Source of the DNA: DATEJJ01 sp039649115
GTDB taxonomy: Bacteria; Actinomycetota; Actinomycetes; Mycobacteriales; Micromonosporaceae
Direction: 5' to 3'
DNA length: 64,000 bases
Assembly (NCBI GenBank): GCA_039649115.1
Contig: JBBWZQ010000282.1
Span: forward strand, 15,780 to 79,779
Each line of letters starts with the position of its first letter. Within the stretch, counting starts at the first letter, position 1. Shown one piece after another: positions 25,478 to 33,776 of the stretch. The translations under genes were made by a program, and so were the position numbers. The notes beneath the pieces were generated by a model. It was not told where the DNA came from. It saw only the letters and a list, made by a program, of their open reading frames with translations, and did no database searches.

Positions 25478-26536
25478 ATGCTACGGAAGCCCATCTTCGT
25501 CGTCGGCCATCCCCGCTCCGGCACCAGCCTGATGCGCAGCATGCTGGAGAGCAGCGACGAGGTGTTCACCCTGGGCCGGGAGGGCAAGCCGATCTGGGAG
25601 CAGCGGCTGCATCCCCGGGAAGGAGGTTGGCACTCGAACGCCGTCGGTGCCGGGCGCGCCACCCCGGAGCTGGTCACCTGGCTGCACGCGGCCCTGGTCG
25701 CCGGCTCCCGGCGGCCCGGCGGCGCGTGGACCGTCGACGACAAGGTGGACTTCCTGGCGTTCCTGTCGGCGCAGGGCCCCGACCCCCACTACTACGACGT
25801 GCCCGCGGACGCGGTGCGCCGGCACTTTCCCGGCCGGCCGCCGCAGGGGCCGCCCACCACCCACAGTGGCGGGGAACTCGACGAGATCACGCCGTTCTGC
25901 TTCCCGCCGAGGGGGGACCGGCCCGCAGCCGCGGACCTGGCGCTGGGCATCCGGCTGGTGGAGAAGAGCATCCAGTCGTGCTTCCGGCTGCCGTTCCTGC
26001 GCGCCGCCTTCCCCGACGCCAGGTACGTGGTCGTGGTACGGGATCCCCGGACCAGCATCGCGTCCCTGATCGACGCCTGGCTGCACCCGCGCCTGTTCTT
26101 CTCCTACCAGGTCCCGTGCGAGCTTTCGATCAAGGGGTACTCGGACCGCTTCCCCTGGGGTCGTACCTGGTGGAACCTCAGCCTTCCGCCGGGCTGGCGG
26201 GAGCTGGTCAGCCTGCCACTGCCCGAGGTGTGCGCGCGGAGCTGGCGGACCCACAACGAGTGGATCCTGCGCGACGTGGCGCCGCTGGTCGCCGCCGGCA
26301 CGGCCCTGATCGTCCGGTACGAGGACCTGGTCGGCGATCCGGTCACGACGATGGCGGCGGTCGGCCGGGTGGCCGACCTGGCGCCCGTCCCGGCCTGGCG
26401 CGACACGCGCCTTCCCGTGGTGATGACCCAGACGGCGCCGGATCCGGACAAGTGGCGGCGCTGGGAGCCGGAGATCCGCTCGGTGCTGCCGCTGGTGAAG
26501 GACGTGGCGACGGCGCTGGGATACGACGGGGACTGA
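25478..26536 (+). CDS. PAPS-dependent sulfotransferase family protein
   Basis: 352 residues from the ATG at 25478, which has AGGA five bases upstream; GTG 25445 and ATG 25454 are in-frame alternatives within a tandem repeat. The 5'-phosphosulfate loop is GHPRSGTSLMRSML at residues 8-21. The 3'-phosphate site VVRDPRTSIASLIDAW follows near 180-195. This fits the bacterial sulfotransferase family that moves sulfate from PAPS onto hydroxyl or amine groups. It would sulfate the product or a sugar intermediate. The stop codon abuts the stop of the convergent proA-like gene (TGATCA). Confidence 0.82.
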   Translation: MLRKPIFVVGHPRSGTSLMRSMLESSDEVFTLGREGKPIWEQRLHPREGGWHSNAVGAGRATPELVTWLHAALVAGSRRPGGAWTVDDKVDFLAFLSAQGPDPHYYDVPADAVRRHFPGRPPQGPPTTHSGGELDEITPFCFPPRGDRPAAADLALGIRLVEKSIQSCFRLPFLRAAFPDARYVVVVRDPRTSIASLIDAWLHPRLFFSYQVPCELSIKGYSDRFPWGRTWWNLSLPPGWRELVSLPLPEVCARSWRTHNEWILRDVAPLVAAGTALIVRYEDLVGDPVTTMAAVGRVADLAPVPAWRDTRLPVVMTQTAPDPDKWRRWEPEIRSVLPLVKDVATALGYDGD

Positions 26537-27790
26537 TCAGCTGTCCCCGGGTACCACCACGTACTGCCGGAGGAAGAGGTCCCGGAACGTGACCGGCCCG
26601 CGGGGGCCCGGCACGTGGTCCACGTTGATGCCGGTCTCCGGCAGGCCGTGCAGCTTGAAGCCGTCCAGCAGCCGGGTGGAGCAGTTCCAGAAGACGCCGG
26701 TGCCGATGTACGTGTCCATGAACCGCTCGGCGGCGCCGCGGTCCTCGGTCACGATCGTCGCGGCCAGGCCGGATGTCTCGGTGTTGGCGATCGTGACCGC
26801 CTCCGCCAGGTCGGCGACGGGCGCGATGGTGACTGTCGCTTCGCGACCGGCGTCCAGCGCCCACTCGTGACCGATCGGGTGGTCGTGTGGCGGGCGGGAC
26901 GCGCCCACCCCCTGTACCGCAAGCGCCCGGACGAACCCGGGCACCCACTGCTCGGCGCGGCTCGCGTGCACGAGCACCAGGTTGACCCGGTTGCAGACGC
27001 CCAGCCGGTCCACGCCGCCGACCAGCAGCCGGGTCGCCATCTCCAGGTCGGCCGCCGCGTCCACGTACAGCACGCCGCCGCCGTCGGCGTGCGCGAGCGT
27101 ACGGACGCCGTGCCTGGCCGCCTCGGCCGCCAGGGACCGGGTCGTGTCACCGCTGCCGCGCAGGATCACCAGGGGAATGAGGCCCGGCTGGCGGACCAGC
27201 GCGGCGGCGATCTCCCGGCGCGCGTCCGGTACCAGTTGGATGGCGTCCGGATCGAGGCCCGCGTCGCGCAGGCCGGGCGCGATGGCCAGGCGGTGCAGCG
27301 CCCGGGCCGAGGCCAGTGCCGCGGACCCGGTGCGCAGCACCCCGGCGTTGCGCGACTTGACCAGTTGCGAGGCCACATCGAGGGTCACGTTGGGGCGGGC
27401 TTCGAAGTTGGCTCCGATGACCCCGGTCGGTCGGCGCCGCTCCACCAGGCGCAGACCGCCGGGCAGCGTGCGCAGCACGGTGTCCCGCGGCGAGAACGGT
27501 GCCTCCGCGAGCAACCCCAGCTGTTCCGCCATACCCTTCAGGCGCGCCGCGTCCAGCTGGAGCCGGTCCCGCAGCGCCGCGCTCATGCCGGCGTCGGCCG
27601 CGGCCGACAGGTCCTCCGCGTTGGCCGCGAGGATCTCCGTCTCGGCCGCGACGAGGTGGTCCGCCATGGCGGCCAGTGCGGCATTCACCTGAGCGTCGGT
27701 GGCGGCCGCGAGCGCCGCGAAGGCGGCCCTCGCCCGCCGCCCGCACTCGGCGACGAGCGCGGCGGGGTCGGTCTGCGGCGTCGCGCTCAT
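26537..27790 (-). CDS. Glutamate-5-semialdehyde dehydrogenase-like protein (ProA family)
   Basis: 417 residues. ProA signatures are present: ANFEARPNVTLDVAS for the nucleotide site, VLRTGSAAL, and the catalytic Cys in GVCNRVNLVLVH followed by a NCSTRLLDGF stretch like ProA's N-A-S-T-R. ProA reduces gamma-glutamyl phosphate to the semialdehyde. No glutamate kinase (ProB) is near, and the sequence looks divergent from housekeeping ProA, so it may reduce an acyl phosphate made by one of the ATP-grasp enzymes. A GntR-type operator lies 45 bases upstream of its start. Confidence 0.85.
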   Translation of the reverse strand: MSATPQTDPAALVAECGRRARAAFAALAAATDAQVNAALAAMADHLVAAETEILAANAEDLSAAADAGMSAALRDRLQLDAARLKGMAEQLGLLAEAPFSPRDTVLRTLPGGLRLVERRRPTGVIGANFEARPNVTLDVASQLVKSRNAGVLRTGSAALASARALHRLAIAPGLRDAGLDPDAIQLVPDARREIAAALVRQPGLIPLVILRGSGDTTRSLAAEAARHGVRTLAHADGGGVLYVDAAADLEMATRLLVGGVDRLGVCNRVNLVLVHASRAEQWVPGFVRALAVQGVGASRPPHDHPIGHEWALDAGREATVTIAPVADLAEAVTIANTETSGLAATIVTEDRGAAERFMDTYIGTGVFWNCSTRLLDGFKLHGLPETGINVDHVPGPRGPVTFRDLFLRQYVVVPGDS

Positions 27791-27834
27791 CTCGTCGCAC
27801 CTCTCAGTGGGCAGCGGAGCAGCTAGTGTGCCAC

Positions 27835-27847
27835 ATTGTTCAACAGT
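27835..27847. promoter_or_regulatory. GntR-type operator upstream of the proA-like gene
   Basis: ATTGTTCAACAGT matches 11 of 12 defined positions of ATTGTTnAACAAT. It sits in the 82-base gap between the stop of the neuB-like gene and the start of the proA-like gene on the minus strand. No convincing -35/-10 pair was found around it. Confidence 0.6.
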
Positions 27848-27872
27848 GGAGCAATACCCGCGAGGTCCCCGG

Positions 27873-28949
27873 TCAGCACCGGTCGTGGCAACCGTCCAGC
27901 AGGTCGACGGCGATGTCGTCGTCGAGACCCAAGGGTACCCGCAGCCTCCTGCCGAGCACCTCCGGAAGCCGGTACGGCTTCAGGCCGTCACCAGGCGATT
28001 TGATGGCGACGTCGGCCGCCTTCAGCACATGCCCGGCCGGCAGGTGCCGGGCGGCGACCAGCTTCTTGCCCATCTTCCGCATCGCCGGCGCCTCCTCGGC
28101 CAGCGGCCGCTTGCCGGGATCGCCCAACGCCAGGTGCGCGCGGCGCAGGCCGTCCACGAGCACGGTGAGCCCCTCGGGCGACAGCGAGAAGTGGTGGTCG
28201 CTGCCGGGCCGGGTCTGGTCCAGCGTGAAGTGCTTCTCCACCACCCGCGCGCCAAGTGCGTAAGCCAGCCAGCTCAGCTCCGGCCCGCGGTCGTGCCCGG
28301 AGTAGCCCACCACGACGTCCGGGAACTCCGCCCGCAGCGTCGAGATCACCGAGAGGTTGGCCAGTTCCGGCGGCGTGGGATAGACCGAGGTGCACTGCAG
28401 AACCGCGAGCTGCGGGTTGACCCGCAGGACGACCTCGCAGGCGCGGCGCACGTCATCCAGGTGCGCGCCGCCCGTACTCACGATCAGTGGCTTGCCCAGG
28501 CCGGCCGCGTATTCCAGCAGGGGCGTGTTGGTCAGGTCGGCTGACGCGATCTTGATGGCCGGCAGGTCCAGCTTGGCCAGAAAGTCCACACTGGACATGT
28601 CGAACGCGGAGGCGAAGAAGTCGATGCCGATCTCGCGGGCCAGGGCCGCCAGTTCGGCGTACTCGCTCCAGCCGAACTCCAGTGCCTCCCGGTGCTTCCC
28701 GTACGTCGGCCCGTAGCTGTTCCGCCCGACATACGGCTCCTGGTACATGCGGTACGTGAACAGTGACCGGTTGTCCCGCTTCTGCAGCTTGGCCCCGTGC
28801 GCTCCGGCAGCGGCAGCGGCCCTGAGCAGCTGCTGCGCCCTGCGTAGATCCCCTTCGTGGTTGTGCCCGATCTCGGCGATGACGTATGCCTCGGTGTCAT
28901 CGCCGATCCGCCGGCCACCAAACATCACCTCGCGTGCCGTCTTACCCAC
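27873..28949 (-). CDS. NeuB-family PEP-condensing synthase with SAF domain
   Basis: 358 residues. The NeuB barrel starts AYVIAEIGHNHEGDL, then KLQKRDNRSLF, ASADLTNTPLLEYAA, LQCTSVYPTPPELANL, GYSGHDRG and VVEKHFTLDQTRPGSDHHFSLSPEGL, which carries the metal and PEP ligands. The C-terminal 60 residues are an antifreeze-like SAF domain, as in sialic acid synthase. These enzymes condense PEP with a sugar aldehyde to give a 2-keto-3-deoxy sugar acid. No NeuA or NeuC homologue is present. Start is GTG 28949, alternatively ATG 28925. An operator and -35/-10 pair lie upstream. Confidence 0.88.
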   Translation of the reverse strand: MGKTAREVMFGGRRIGDDTEAYVIAEIGHNHEGDLRRAQQLLRAAAAAGAHGAKLQKRDNRSLFTYRMYQEPYVGRNSYGPTYGKHREALEFGWSEYAELAALAREIGIDFFASAFDMSSVDFLAKLDLPAIKIASADLTNTPLLEYAAGLGKPLIVSTGGAHLDDVRRACEVVLRVNPQLAVLQCTSVYPTPPELANLSVISTLRAEFPDVVVGYSGHDRGPELSWLAYALGARVVEKHFTLDQTRPGSDHHFSLSPEGLTVLVDGLRRAHLALGDPGKRPLAEEAPAMRKMGKKLVAARHLPAGHVLKAADVAIKSPGDGLKPYRLPEVLGRRLRVPLGLDDDIAVDLLDGCHDRC

Positions 28950-28992
28950 CCCCGCTCGACTACGAGCATCTATGTACCACCTGATTTGATGG

Positions 28993-29038
28993 ATTGTTGA
29001 ACATCATGCAGTTAACCGGACGCACGGGAGAGCGTCAA
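28993..29038 (-). promoter_or_regulatory. Promoter and GntR operator for the neuB-like gene
   Basis: Read on the minus strand, TTGACG (29038 to 29033), a 17-base spacer and TTAACT (29015 to 29010) form a -35/-10 pair. The site ATTGTTGAACATC (28993-29005) lies just downstream, across the likely transcription start. It is divergent from the gntR promoter at 29068. Confidence 0.6.
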
Positions 29039-29067
29039 GCCGTTGGCAACTTCCCGACGGTGCAGAC

Positions 29068-29114
29068 TTGACCGCGGGACAGCCGACCTCTATGGTGCGA
29101 TTGTTTAACAATCG
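29068..29114 (+). promoter_or_regulatory. gntR promoter with perfect palindromic operator
   Basis: TTGACC (29068-29073), a 17-base spacer and TATGGT (29091-29096) make a good promoter. Directly after it, 29098-29114 reads CGATTGTTTAACAATCG, a perfect 17-base palindrome around a central T. The expected transcription start (about 29103) is inside it. This is the best copy of the locus-wide motif and lies upstream of the GntR gene, so negative autoregulation is likely. Confidence 0.75.
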
Positions 29115-29137
29115 TTGGCACCGGGAGGGCGGGCACG

Positions 29138-29266
29138 ATGGCGGGTGGCATGGCGGGCACGGCTGCCGCCAACTCGCCGCGTCGCGCTCGCCCAGGCAGG
29201 CCGGTCCGTCATCGACACACTGCCGCACCGCGTGCGTGGACGCGCAGTTCAGGCCCGATAAACTGA
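29138..29266 (+). CDS. Possible small leader ORF upstream of gntR
   Basis: A 42-codon frame starts at ATG 29138 with GGGAGGG about nine bases upstream and ends with TGA 5 bases before the proposed GTG start of the GntR gene. It encodes an Arg/Pro-rich peptide (PRRARPGRPVRHRH). Its position, between the autoregulated promoter and the regulator, would suit translational coupling. There is no homology support and codon bias is not decisive, so it may be chance. Confidence 0.25.
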   Translation: MAGGMAGTAAANSPRRARPGRPVRHRHTAAPRAWTRSSGPIN

Positions 29267-29271
29267 CGGCC

Positions 29272-30015
29272 GTGGCGGCGACATCAGGAGCGCAGTGGAT
29301 CGAGCGGCTGGCAGCGGACCGTGCGGCGCTCGACCGGGAGTCAACGGCGAAGCGGGTCGCCGACATCCTCCGTGCCCGGATCACCGAAGGCGCGCTCCTG
29401 CCCGGCACCCGGCTGTCTGAGGAGAGCCTCTCGGCGGCCCTCGGCGTGTCCCGCAACACCCTGCGCGAGTCGTTCCGCCTGCTCAGCCACGAAGGCCTGC
29501 TGCTGCACGAGCTCAACCGGGGGGTGTTCGTTCGCATGATCACCCTGGCCGACCTGCACGACATCTACCGGATCCGCCGGATCATCGAGATCGCGGCCGT
29601 GCAGTCCGCGGGCCAGGCCGCGCCGGGCGCGGTGGACCGGGTGCGCGAGGCGGTGGAGTTCGGCGAGCGGGCCGCGCGCGACGACGACTGGCCGGAGGTG
29701 GGTACCGGCAACATGCGCTTCCACCAGGCGTTGGCCGGGCTGCTGGGCAGCCCCCGGGTGGACGAGATCATGCGCGGGGTACTGGCCGAGCTGCGGCTGG
29801 TCTTCCACGTCGTGCAGAGCCCCCGGGACCTGCACGAGCAGTACGTGCACCACAACCGGGAGATCTTCCAGTTGCTGGCCATCGGCGAGACCATCTCGGC
29901 GGCGGCGATGCTCGCCGGCTACCTCGACGCCGCCGAACGGCAGCTGGTCGAGGCCTACACGGCGCAGCGGGGCGAGCGGGGCCCGGCGGCTACCGCCCGC
30001 GCAGCCGGAAGTTGA
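29272..30015 (+). CDS. GntR-family (FCD subfamily) transcriptional regulator
   Basis: About 247 residues from GTG 29272; the frame is open further upstream but that part looks non-coding. The N-terminal winged helix reads RVADILRARITEGALLPGTRLSEESLSAALGVS split over the usual GntR positions, then NTLRESFRLLSHEGLL and RGVFVRMI. The C-terminal FCD domain (about 100-225) is all-helical with a metal-site-like FHQAL and HNREIF His pattern. FCD regulators bind organic acids or sugars. The perfect palindrome upstream and its copies at the other promoters of the locus make this the likely pathway regulator. Its 3' end overlaps the convergent pxpC-like gene by 26 bases. Confidence 0.88.
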   Translation: MAATSGAQWIERLAADRAALDRESTAKRVADILRARITEGALLPGTRLSEESLSAALGVSRNTLRESFRLLSHEGLLLHELNRGVFVRMITLADLHDIYRIRRIIEIAAVQSAGQAAPGAVDRVREAVEFGERAARDDDWPEVGTGNMRFHQALAGLLGSPRVDEIMRGVLAELRLVFHVVQSPRDLHEQYVHHNREIFQLLAIGETISAAAMLAGYLDAAERQLVEAYTAQRGERGPAATARAAGS

Positions 30016-30868
30016 CCGGAGTGCCCGGCCGGGCCTGTGCCAGCAGGGGCAGATCGGACTCGTCCACGACCGCGACGACGGGGTACCCGCCGAGCGTCGG
30101 GTGATCGGCCAGGAAGACCAGCGGTACGCCGTTGGCCGGCACCTGGACGGCACCGAGCACCACGCCCTCGCTCTGCAACTCCCCCGCGGACAGCCGGGTC
30201 AGCGCCGAGCCGAGCAGCCGTACGCCGACCCGGTCCGTCATCGGGGACACGCGATAGGTCTCCGTGGTGAGCAGGCGCAGCGCGGCCGGCGTGAACCAGT
30301 CGTCGCGCGGCCCCAACCGGATCCGCAGCCGCAACGGCGGGCGGGCGGGCGACGGGAACGGCATGAACCAGACGCCGGCCGGGGTGCCGCTCGGGCGGCC
30401 CACCGGAAGGACGTCACCGTCGCGCACCACGGCCGGCCCGAGCTTCGCGAGGGTGTCCGTTGACCGGCTGCCCAGGATGGCCGGGACGTCGATGCCACCG
30501 GCGACCGCGAGGTAGGTACGCAGTCCCGCACGCGTCGGTCCGATGTGGACCACCCGGCCGGCGAGCACCGGTACCGGCACGTACATGTCCACGGGGCGGA
30601 GGTCGACGCGCAGCACCGTCGCCGGAGCGCCGGCCACCGCGACGATGGTGGCGTGGTTGAACCGCAGCGTGCAGCCGGTCAGCGTGATCTCCAGACCAGC
30701 CGCCTGCGGCGGGTTGCCGACCAGCCGGTTGGCCAGCGTGAGCGCGGGCGGGTCGACCGCACCGGCGCGGGGTACGCCCAGATGCGCGAACCCGACCCGG
30801 CCGAGGTCCTGCACCGTCGTCAGGAGACCGGCCCGCAGCACCGCCAGGCACCGGCCGCCACCCGTCAT
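29990..30868 (-). CDS. pxpC: 5-oxoprolinase subunit C / KipA-like carboxyltransferase-domain protein
   Basis: 292 residues, ATG overlapping the PxpB stop. It has the family opening GLLTTVQDLGRVGFAHLGVPRAGAVDP, then AGAPATVLRV, GLRTYLAVAGGIDVPAILGSRSTD, and the C-terminal GAVQVPANGVPLVFLADHPTLGGYPVVAVV. PxpC works with PxpB and PxpA to open 5-oxoproline with ATP. PxpA (LamB/YcsF) is not in the window, so the pair may act on another cyclic amide or rely on a PxpA elsewhere. Confidence 0.85.
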   Translation of the reverse strand: MTGGGRCLAVLRAGLLTTVQDLGRVGFAHLGVPRAGAVDPPALTLANRLVGNPPQAAGLEITLTGCTLRFNHATIVAVAGAPATVLRVDLRPVDMYVPVPVLAGRVVHIGPTRAGLRTYLAVAGGIDVPAILGSRSTDTLAKLGPAVVRDGDVLPVGRPSGTPAGVWFMPFPSPARPPLRLRIRLGPRDDWFTPAALRLLTTETYRVSPMTDRVGVRLLGSALTRLSAGELQSEGVVLGAVQVPANGVPLVFLADHPTLGGYPVVAVVDESDLPLLAQARPGTPVNFRLRGR

Positions 30869-31479
30869 CCGGCCACCGGCCGGAAGCAGACCGTGGTACC
30901 CGGCGACAGCCTGGCGGGCGGGTCGCAGGCCAGGTCGAACAGGCGCAGGTCGGTGCGGCCGATCAGCTGCCAGCCGCCCGGGGACTCGCCGGGGTAGACC
31001 GCGGTGTACGGGCCGGCGAGGGCGACGGAGCCCGCCGGTACCCGTACCCGGGGTGCGGGGTGGCGCGGTACCCGCAGCCGCGGCGGCAGGCCGGTCAGGT
31101 AGGCGAATCCCGGCGTGAAGCCGCAGAAGGCCACGGTGAATCTGGTCGAGCTGTGGATGCGGACCGTCTCCTCGGCGGTGGCGTTCCACCGGCGCGCGAC
31201 GTCCAGCAGGTCCGGACCGTCGTAGACGGCGGGGATGACGACGACGCGACTGGACACGGTGGACACCAGCGGCGGGGCTGGCAGCAGGGTGAGCGTGCGG
31301 ACCAGCGCCGCCGGGTCCGGTACCCCGTCCAGCAGGATGGTCCTCGCCCCGGGCACGATCTCCACGAACGCCAGGTCCCCGGCGTCGCGCCGCCGGCGCA
31401 GTTCCGCGAACCACGCGGGTACCGCCACCGCGTCGATCTCGACCAGCACGGCGTCACGGCCGACGCGGCGCACCTGCAC
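30865..31479 (-). CDS. pxpB: 5-oxoprolinase subunit B / KipI-like protein
   Basis: 204 residues, GTG start with AGGAGGT upstream. PxpB features: VVIPAVYDGPDLLDVA, FTVAFCGFTPGFAYLTGLPPRLRVPR and GSVALAGPYTAVYPGESPGGWQLIGRT. KipI of Bacillus inhibits a sporulation kinase, but with PxpC it is a subunit of 5-oxoprolinase. It heads a two-gene operon divergent from the second LIV importer, and its promoter carries the GntR-type operator. Confidence 0.87.
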   Translation of the reverse strand: MQVRRVGRDAVLVEIDAVAVPAWFAELRRRRDAGDLAFVEIVPGARTILLDGVPDPAALVRTLTLLPAPPLVSTVSSRVVVIPAVYDGPDLLDVARRWNATAEETVRIHSSTRFTVAFCGFTPGFAYLTGLPPRLRVPRHPAPRVRVPAGSVALAGPYTAVYPGESPGGWQLIGRTDLRLFDLACDPPARLSPGTTVCFRPVAG

Positions 31480-31508
31480 GCGTCACCTCCTGAGGGAAGC
31501 TCTGAAGC

Positions 31509-31544
31509 ATTGTTGAACGATATACGACGGCATTCGCCCGTCAA
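31509..31544 (-). promoter_or_regulatory. Promoter and GntR operator for pxpBC
   Basis: On the minus strand TTGACG (31544 to 31539), a 16-base spacer and TATCGT (31522 to 31517) form the promoter. The operator ATTGTTGAACGAT (31509-31521) overlaps the -10 and the start region. Confidence 0.6.
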
Positions 31545-31556
31545 GTCGACCGAGCG

Positions 31557-31585
31557 TTGACGAATTGTTCAACGAGTTCTACGCT
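31557..31585 (+). promoter_or_regulatory. Promoter with GntR operator in the spacer, for the second LIV importer
   Basis: TTGACG (31557-31562), a 17-base spacer and TACGCT (31580-31585). The spacer is occupied by ATTGTTCAACGAG (31564-31576). The same design, operator between -35 and -10, is seen at 16360 and 51342. Confidence 0.65.
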
Positions 31586-31647
31586 CCCAAGAATCACCAC
31601 CGCCCAGGTACGGCCTCCTGTTCGACAAACAGAAGAGCGAGAGCGTC

Positions 31648-32919
31648 ATGCGCAGACTGGCCAGCGCTGCCGTCATCGCCGCCTTGGTCGCGGTCGGTGC
31701 GGCATGCGGGAACGACGGTGGCGGCAGCGGACCGTCGCCGGACACCGTGAAGATCGCCGGGCTGTGGCCGCTGAGCGGTCCCAACGCGACACAGGGCACG
31801 GATGTCCTGCACGGCGCGCAACTCGCGGTGGACATCGTGAACAACGCACATCCCGGCCTCGACCTGCCCCTCGCCGCGGGTGCCGGCCTACCCGGGCTGG
31901 GTGGCGCCAAGTTGGCTCTGGTGTCCGGAGACACCCAGGGCAAGCCCGACGTCGGGGCGAGCGAGGTGGACCGTCAGGTGACCCGGGAGAAGGTGGCGGC
32001 CATCGTCGGGTGCTACCAGTCCAGTGTCACGCTGACCGCGAGCCAGCGGGCGGAACGCCTCGGTGTGCCCTTCGTCAACGGCGAGTCGTCGTCGACCGCC
32101 CTGACCGGGCGGGGCCTCAAGTGGTTCTTCCGCACCGGCCCGACCGACGAAACCTTCGCCGGCACCATGTTCGACTACCTGGCCGCCCGCCGGCAGCAGG
32201 GCGTGGCGGCGGGCACGGTCGCCATCCTGCACAGCAACGACCAGTACGGCAACGACGGCGCCGCGGTCACCAAGAAGGTCGCCGGCCGGGACGGGCTGCG
32301 GGTGACCGCCGACGTGTCCTTCGAGCCGGACGCGGCCGACCTGACCTCACAGGTCGCGCAGGTCCGGGCGAGCCACCCGGACGTGCTGTTCGTCCTGGCA
32401 TACACCAACGGCGCGATCAAGCTGATGAAGACGCTCAACCAGACGGGCTACTACCCACCCGCGCTGCTCGCCTACGGCACCGGCTTCGCCGACCCCGCGT
32501 TCGTCAAGGGCCTGGGACCCCTCGCCAACGGTGCGTCCACCCGGGCGGCGTGGTCCGCGGAGATCGCGGACCGGCGGGCGTCGGCCAAGGCGGTCGCCCA
32601 ACTGTTCCAGCAACGGTACGGCGCGCCGATGACGGAGAACTCGGCCCGGACGTTCACCTCGGTCCTGACCCTCGCGCAGGCCATCGACAACGCCAGGTCG
32701 ACGAAGCCGGCGGCGATCAGGGACGCGCTGCGCGCGCTCGACGTGCGCGGCGACCAGACGATCATGCCGTGGGACGGGATCAGGTTCGACGCGACCGGCC
32801 AGAACACCCTGGCGCGCGGCGTCGTGGAGCAGTTGATCAACGGACAGTACCGCGTGGTGTTCCCCGCCAGCCTGGCCTCGACAACGGCGATCTGGCCGCT
32901 GCGGCGGGCGCAGCAGTGA
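31648..32919 (+). CDS. Branched-chain-type ABC transporter substrate-binding lipoprotein (second system)
   Basis: 423 residues. Signal peptide with lipobox GAAC and Cys20. The mature part begins TVKIAGLWPLSGPNATQGTDVLHGAQLAVDI, the type I binding-protein fold of LivJ-like proteins; later GCYQSSVTLTASQRAERLGVPFVNGESSS and LQTGYYPPALLAYGTG-like segments line the ligand cleft. It is first in a five-gene importer operon. The ligand is unknown; a peptide-like or amino-acid-like precursor is possible given the setting. Confidence 0.88.
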   Translation: MRRLASAAVIAALVAVGAACGNDGGGSGPSPDTVKIAGLWPLSGPNATQGTDVLHGAQLAVDIVNNAHPGLDLPLAAGAGLPGLGGAKLALVSGDTQGKPDVGASEVDRQVTREKVAAIVGCYQSSVTLTASQRAERLGVPFVNGESSSTALTGRGLKWFFRTGPTDETFAGTMFDYLAARRQQGVAAGTVAILHSNDQYGNDGAAVTKKVAGRDGLRVTADVSFEPDAADLTSQVAQVRASHPDVLFVLAYTNGAIKLMKTLNQTGYYPPALLAYGTGFADPAFVKGLGPLANGASTRAAWSAEIADRRASAKAVAQLFQQRYGAPMTENSARTFTSVLTLAQAIDNARSTKPAAIRDALRALDVRGDQTIMPWDGIRFDATGQNTLARGVVEQLINGQYRVVFPASLASTTAIWPLRRAQQ

Positions 32920-33776
32920 CCGACGTCCTCCAGGCCCTTGTCAACGGGCTCCTGATCGGTTCGGTGTTCGCACTGGTCGCGGTCGGGCTGACGTTGATCT
33001 ACGGGGTCATGGACATCGTCAACTTCGCGCACGGCGAGATGGTGATGGCGGGCATGTACGCCTCGTTCTTCGCCTGGTCGGTGGTTGGTCTCGACCCGCT
33101 GGTATCGCTGCCGATCGCCGGCGTGTCCGTCGGCGTGGTCGGCGGGCTGATGTACCTGGGCGTGATCGGACCCGTGCTGGGCAAGTCACCGCTGGCACAG
33201 GTGATCGCGACCTTCGGCGTCCAGGTGTTCCTGCGCGGGCTCGCCCAGTTCCTCTGGACGCCGGACACCCGTACGGTGCGGCACGTCTGGGCGGACGGCA
33301 TCCGGCTGCACATCGGCGGCGTACTGCTGGGCGGGCCGCAACTGGTCATGGCCGGCGGCGCGCTGCTGTGCACGCTGGCCGTCGCGGCCCTGATGAACCG
33401 GACCCGGCTCGGCGGGGCCATCCGGGCCGCCGGCGAGGATCAGGCGGCGGCCGCGCTGATGGGCATCAACCCCCGGCGGATGTACGCGCTCGCCTGGGTC
33501 ATCGCCGGAACCGCCACCGGTGTGGCCGGCGGGCTCGTGATGAACGCCTATTCGGCCTCGCCGACCGCGGGCGTCACCTTCGTCCTGATGGCCTTTGTCG
33601 TGGTCGCGTTGGGCGGGTTCGGCAGCATCGGCGGCGCGGCCGTCGCCGGCCTGCTGATCGGCGCCGTCCAGGGAGTCGTCGGCCGCTACGCCTCCAGCTA
33701 CACCCTGGTGGCCGCGCTCGGCATCTACCTGTTGGTGGTCCTGGTCCGGCCGCGGGGCCTGATGGGGACGCGATGA
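32916..33776 (+). CDS. Branched-chain-type ABC transporter permease, LivH type (second system)
   Basis: 286 residues, GTG start overlapping the binding-protein stop as GTGA. LivH features: NGLLIGSVFALVAVGLTLIYGVMDIVNFAHGEM, the coupling loop TRLGGAIRAAGEDQAAAALMGIN, and ALGGFGSIGGAAVAGLLIGAVQ. Ends LVRPRGLMG. About eight membrane segments. Confidence 0.9.
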   Translation: MTDVLQALVNGLLIGSVFALVAVGLTLIYGVMDIVNFAHGEMVMAGMYASFFAWSVVGLDPLVSLPIAGVSVGVVGGLMYLGVIGPVLGKSPLAQVIATFGVQVFLRGLAQFLWTPDTRTVRHVWADGIRLHIGGVLLGGPQLVMAGGALLCTLAVAALMNRTRLGGAIRAAGEDQAAAALMGINPRRMYALAWVIAGTATGVAGGLVMNAYSASPTAGVTFVLMAFVVVALGGFGSIGGAAVAGLLIGAVQGVVGRYASSYTLVAALGIYLLVVLVRPRGLMGTR

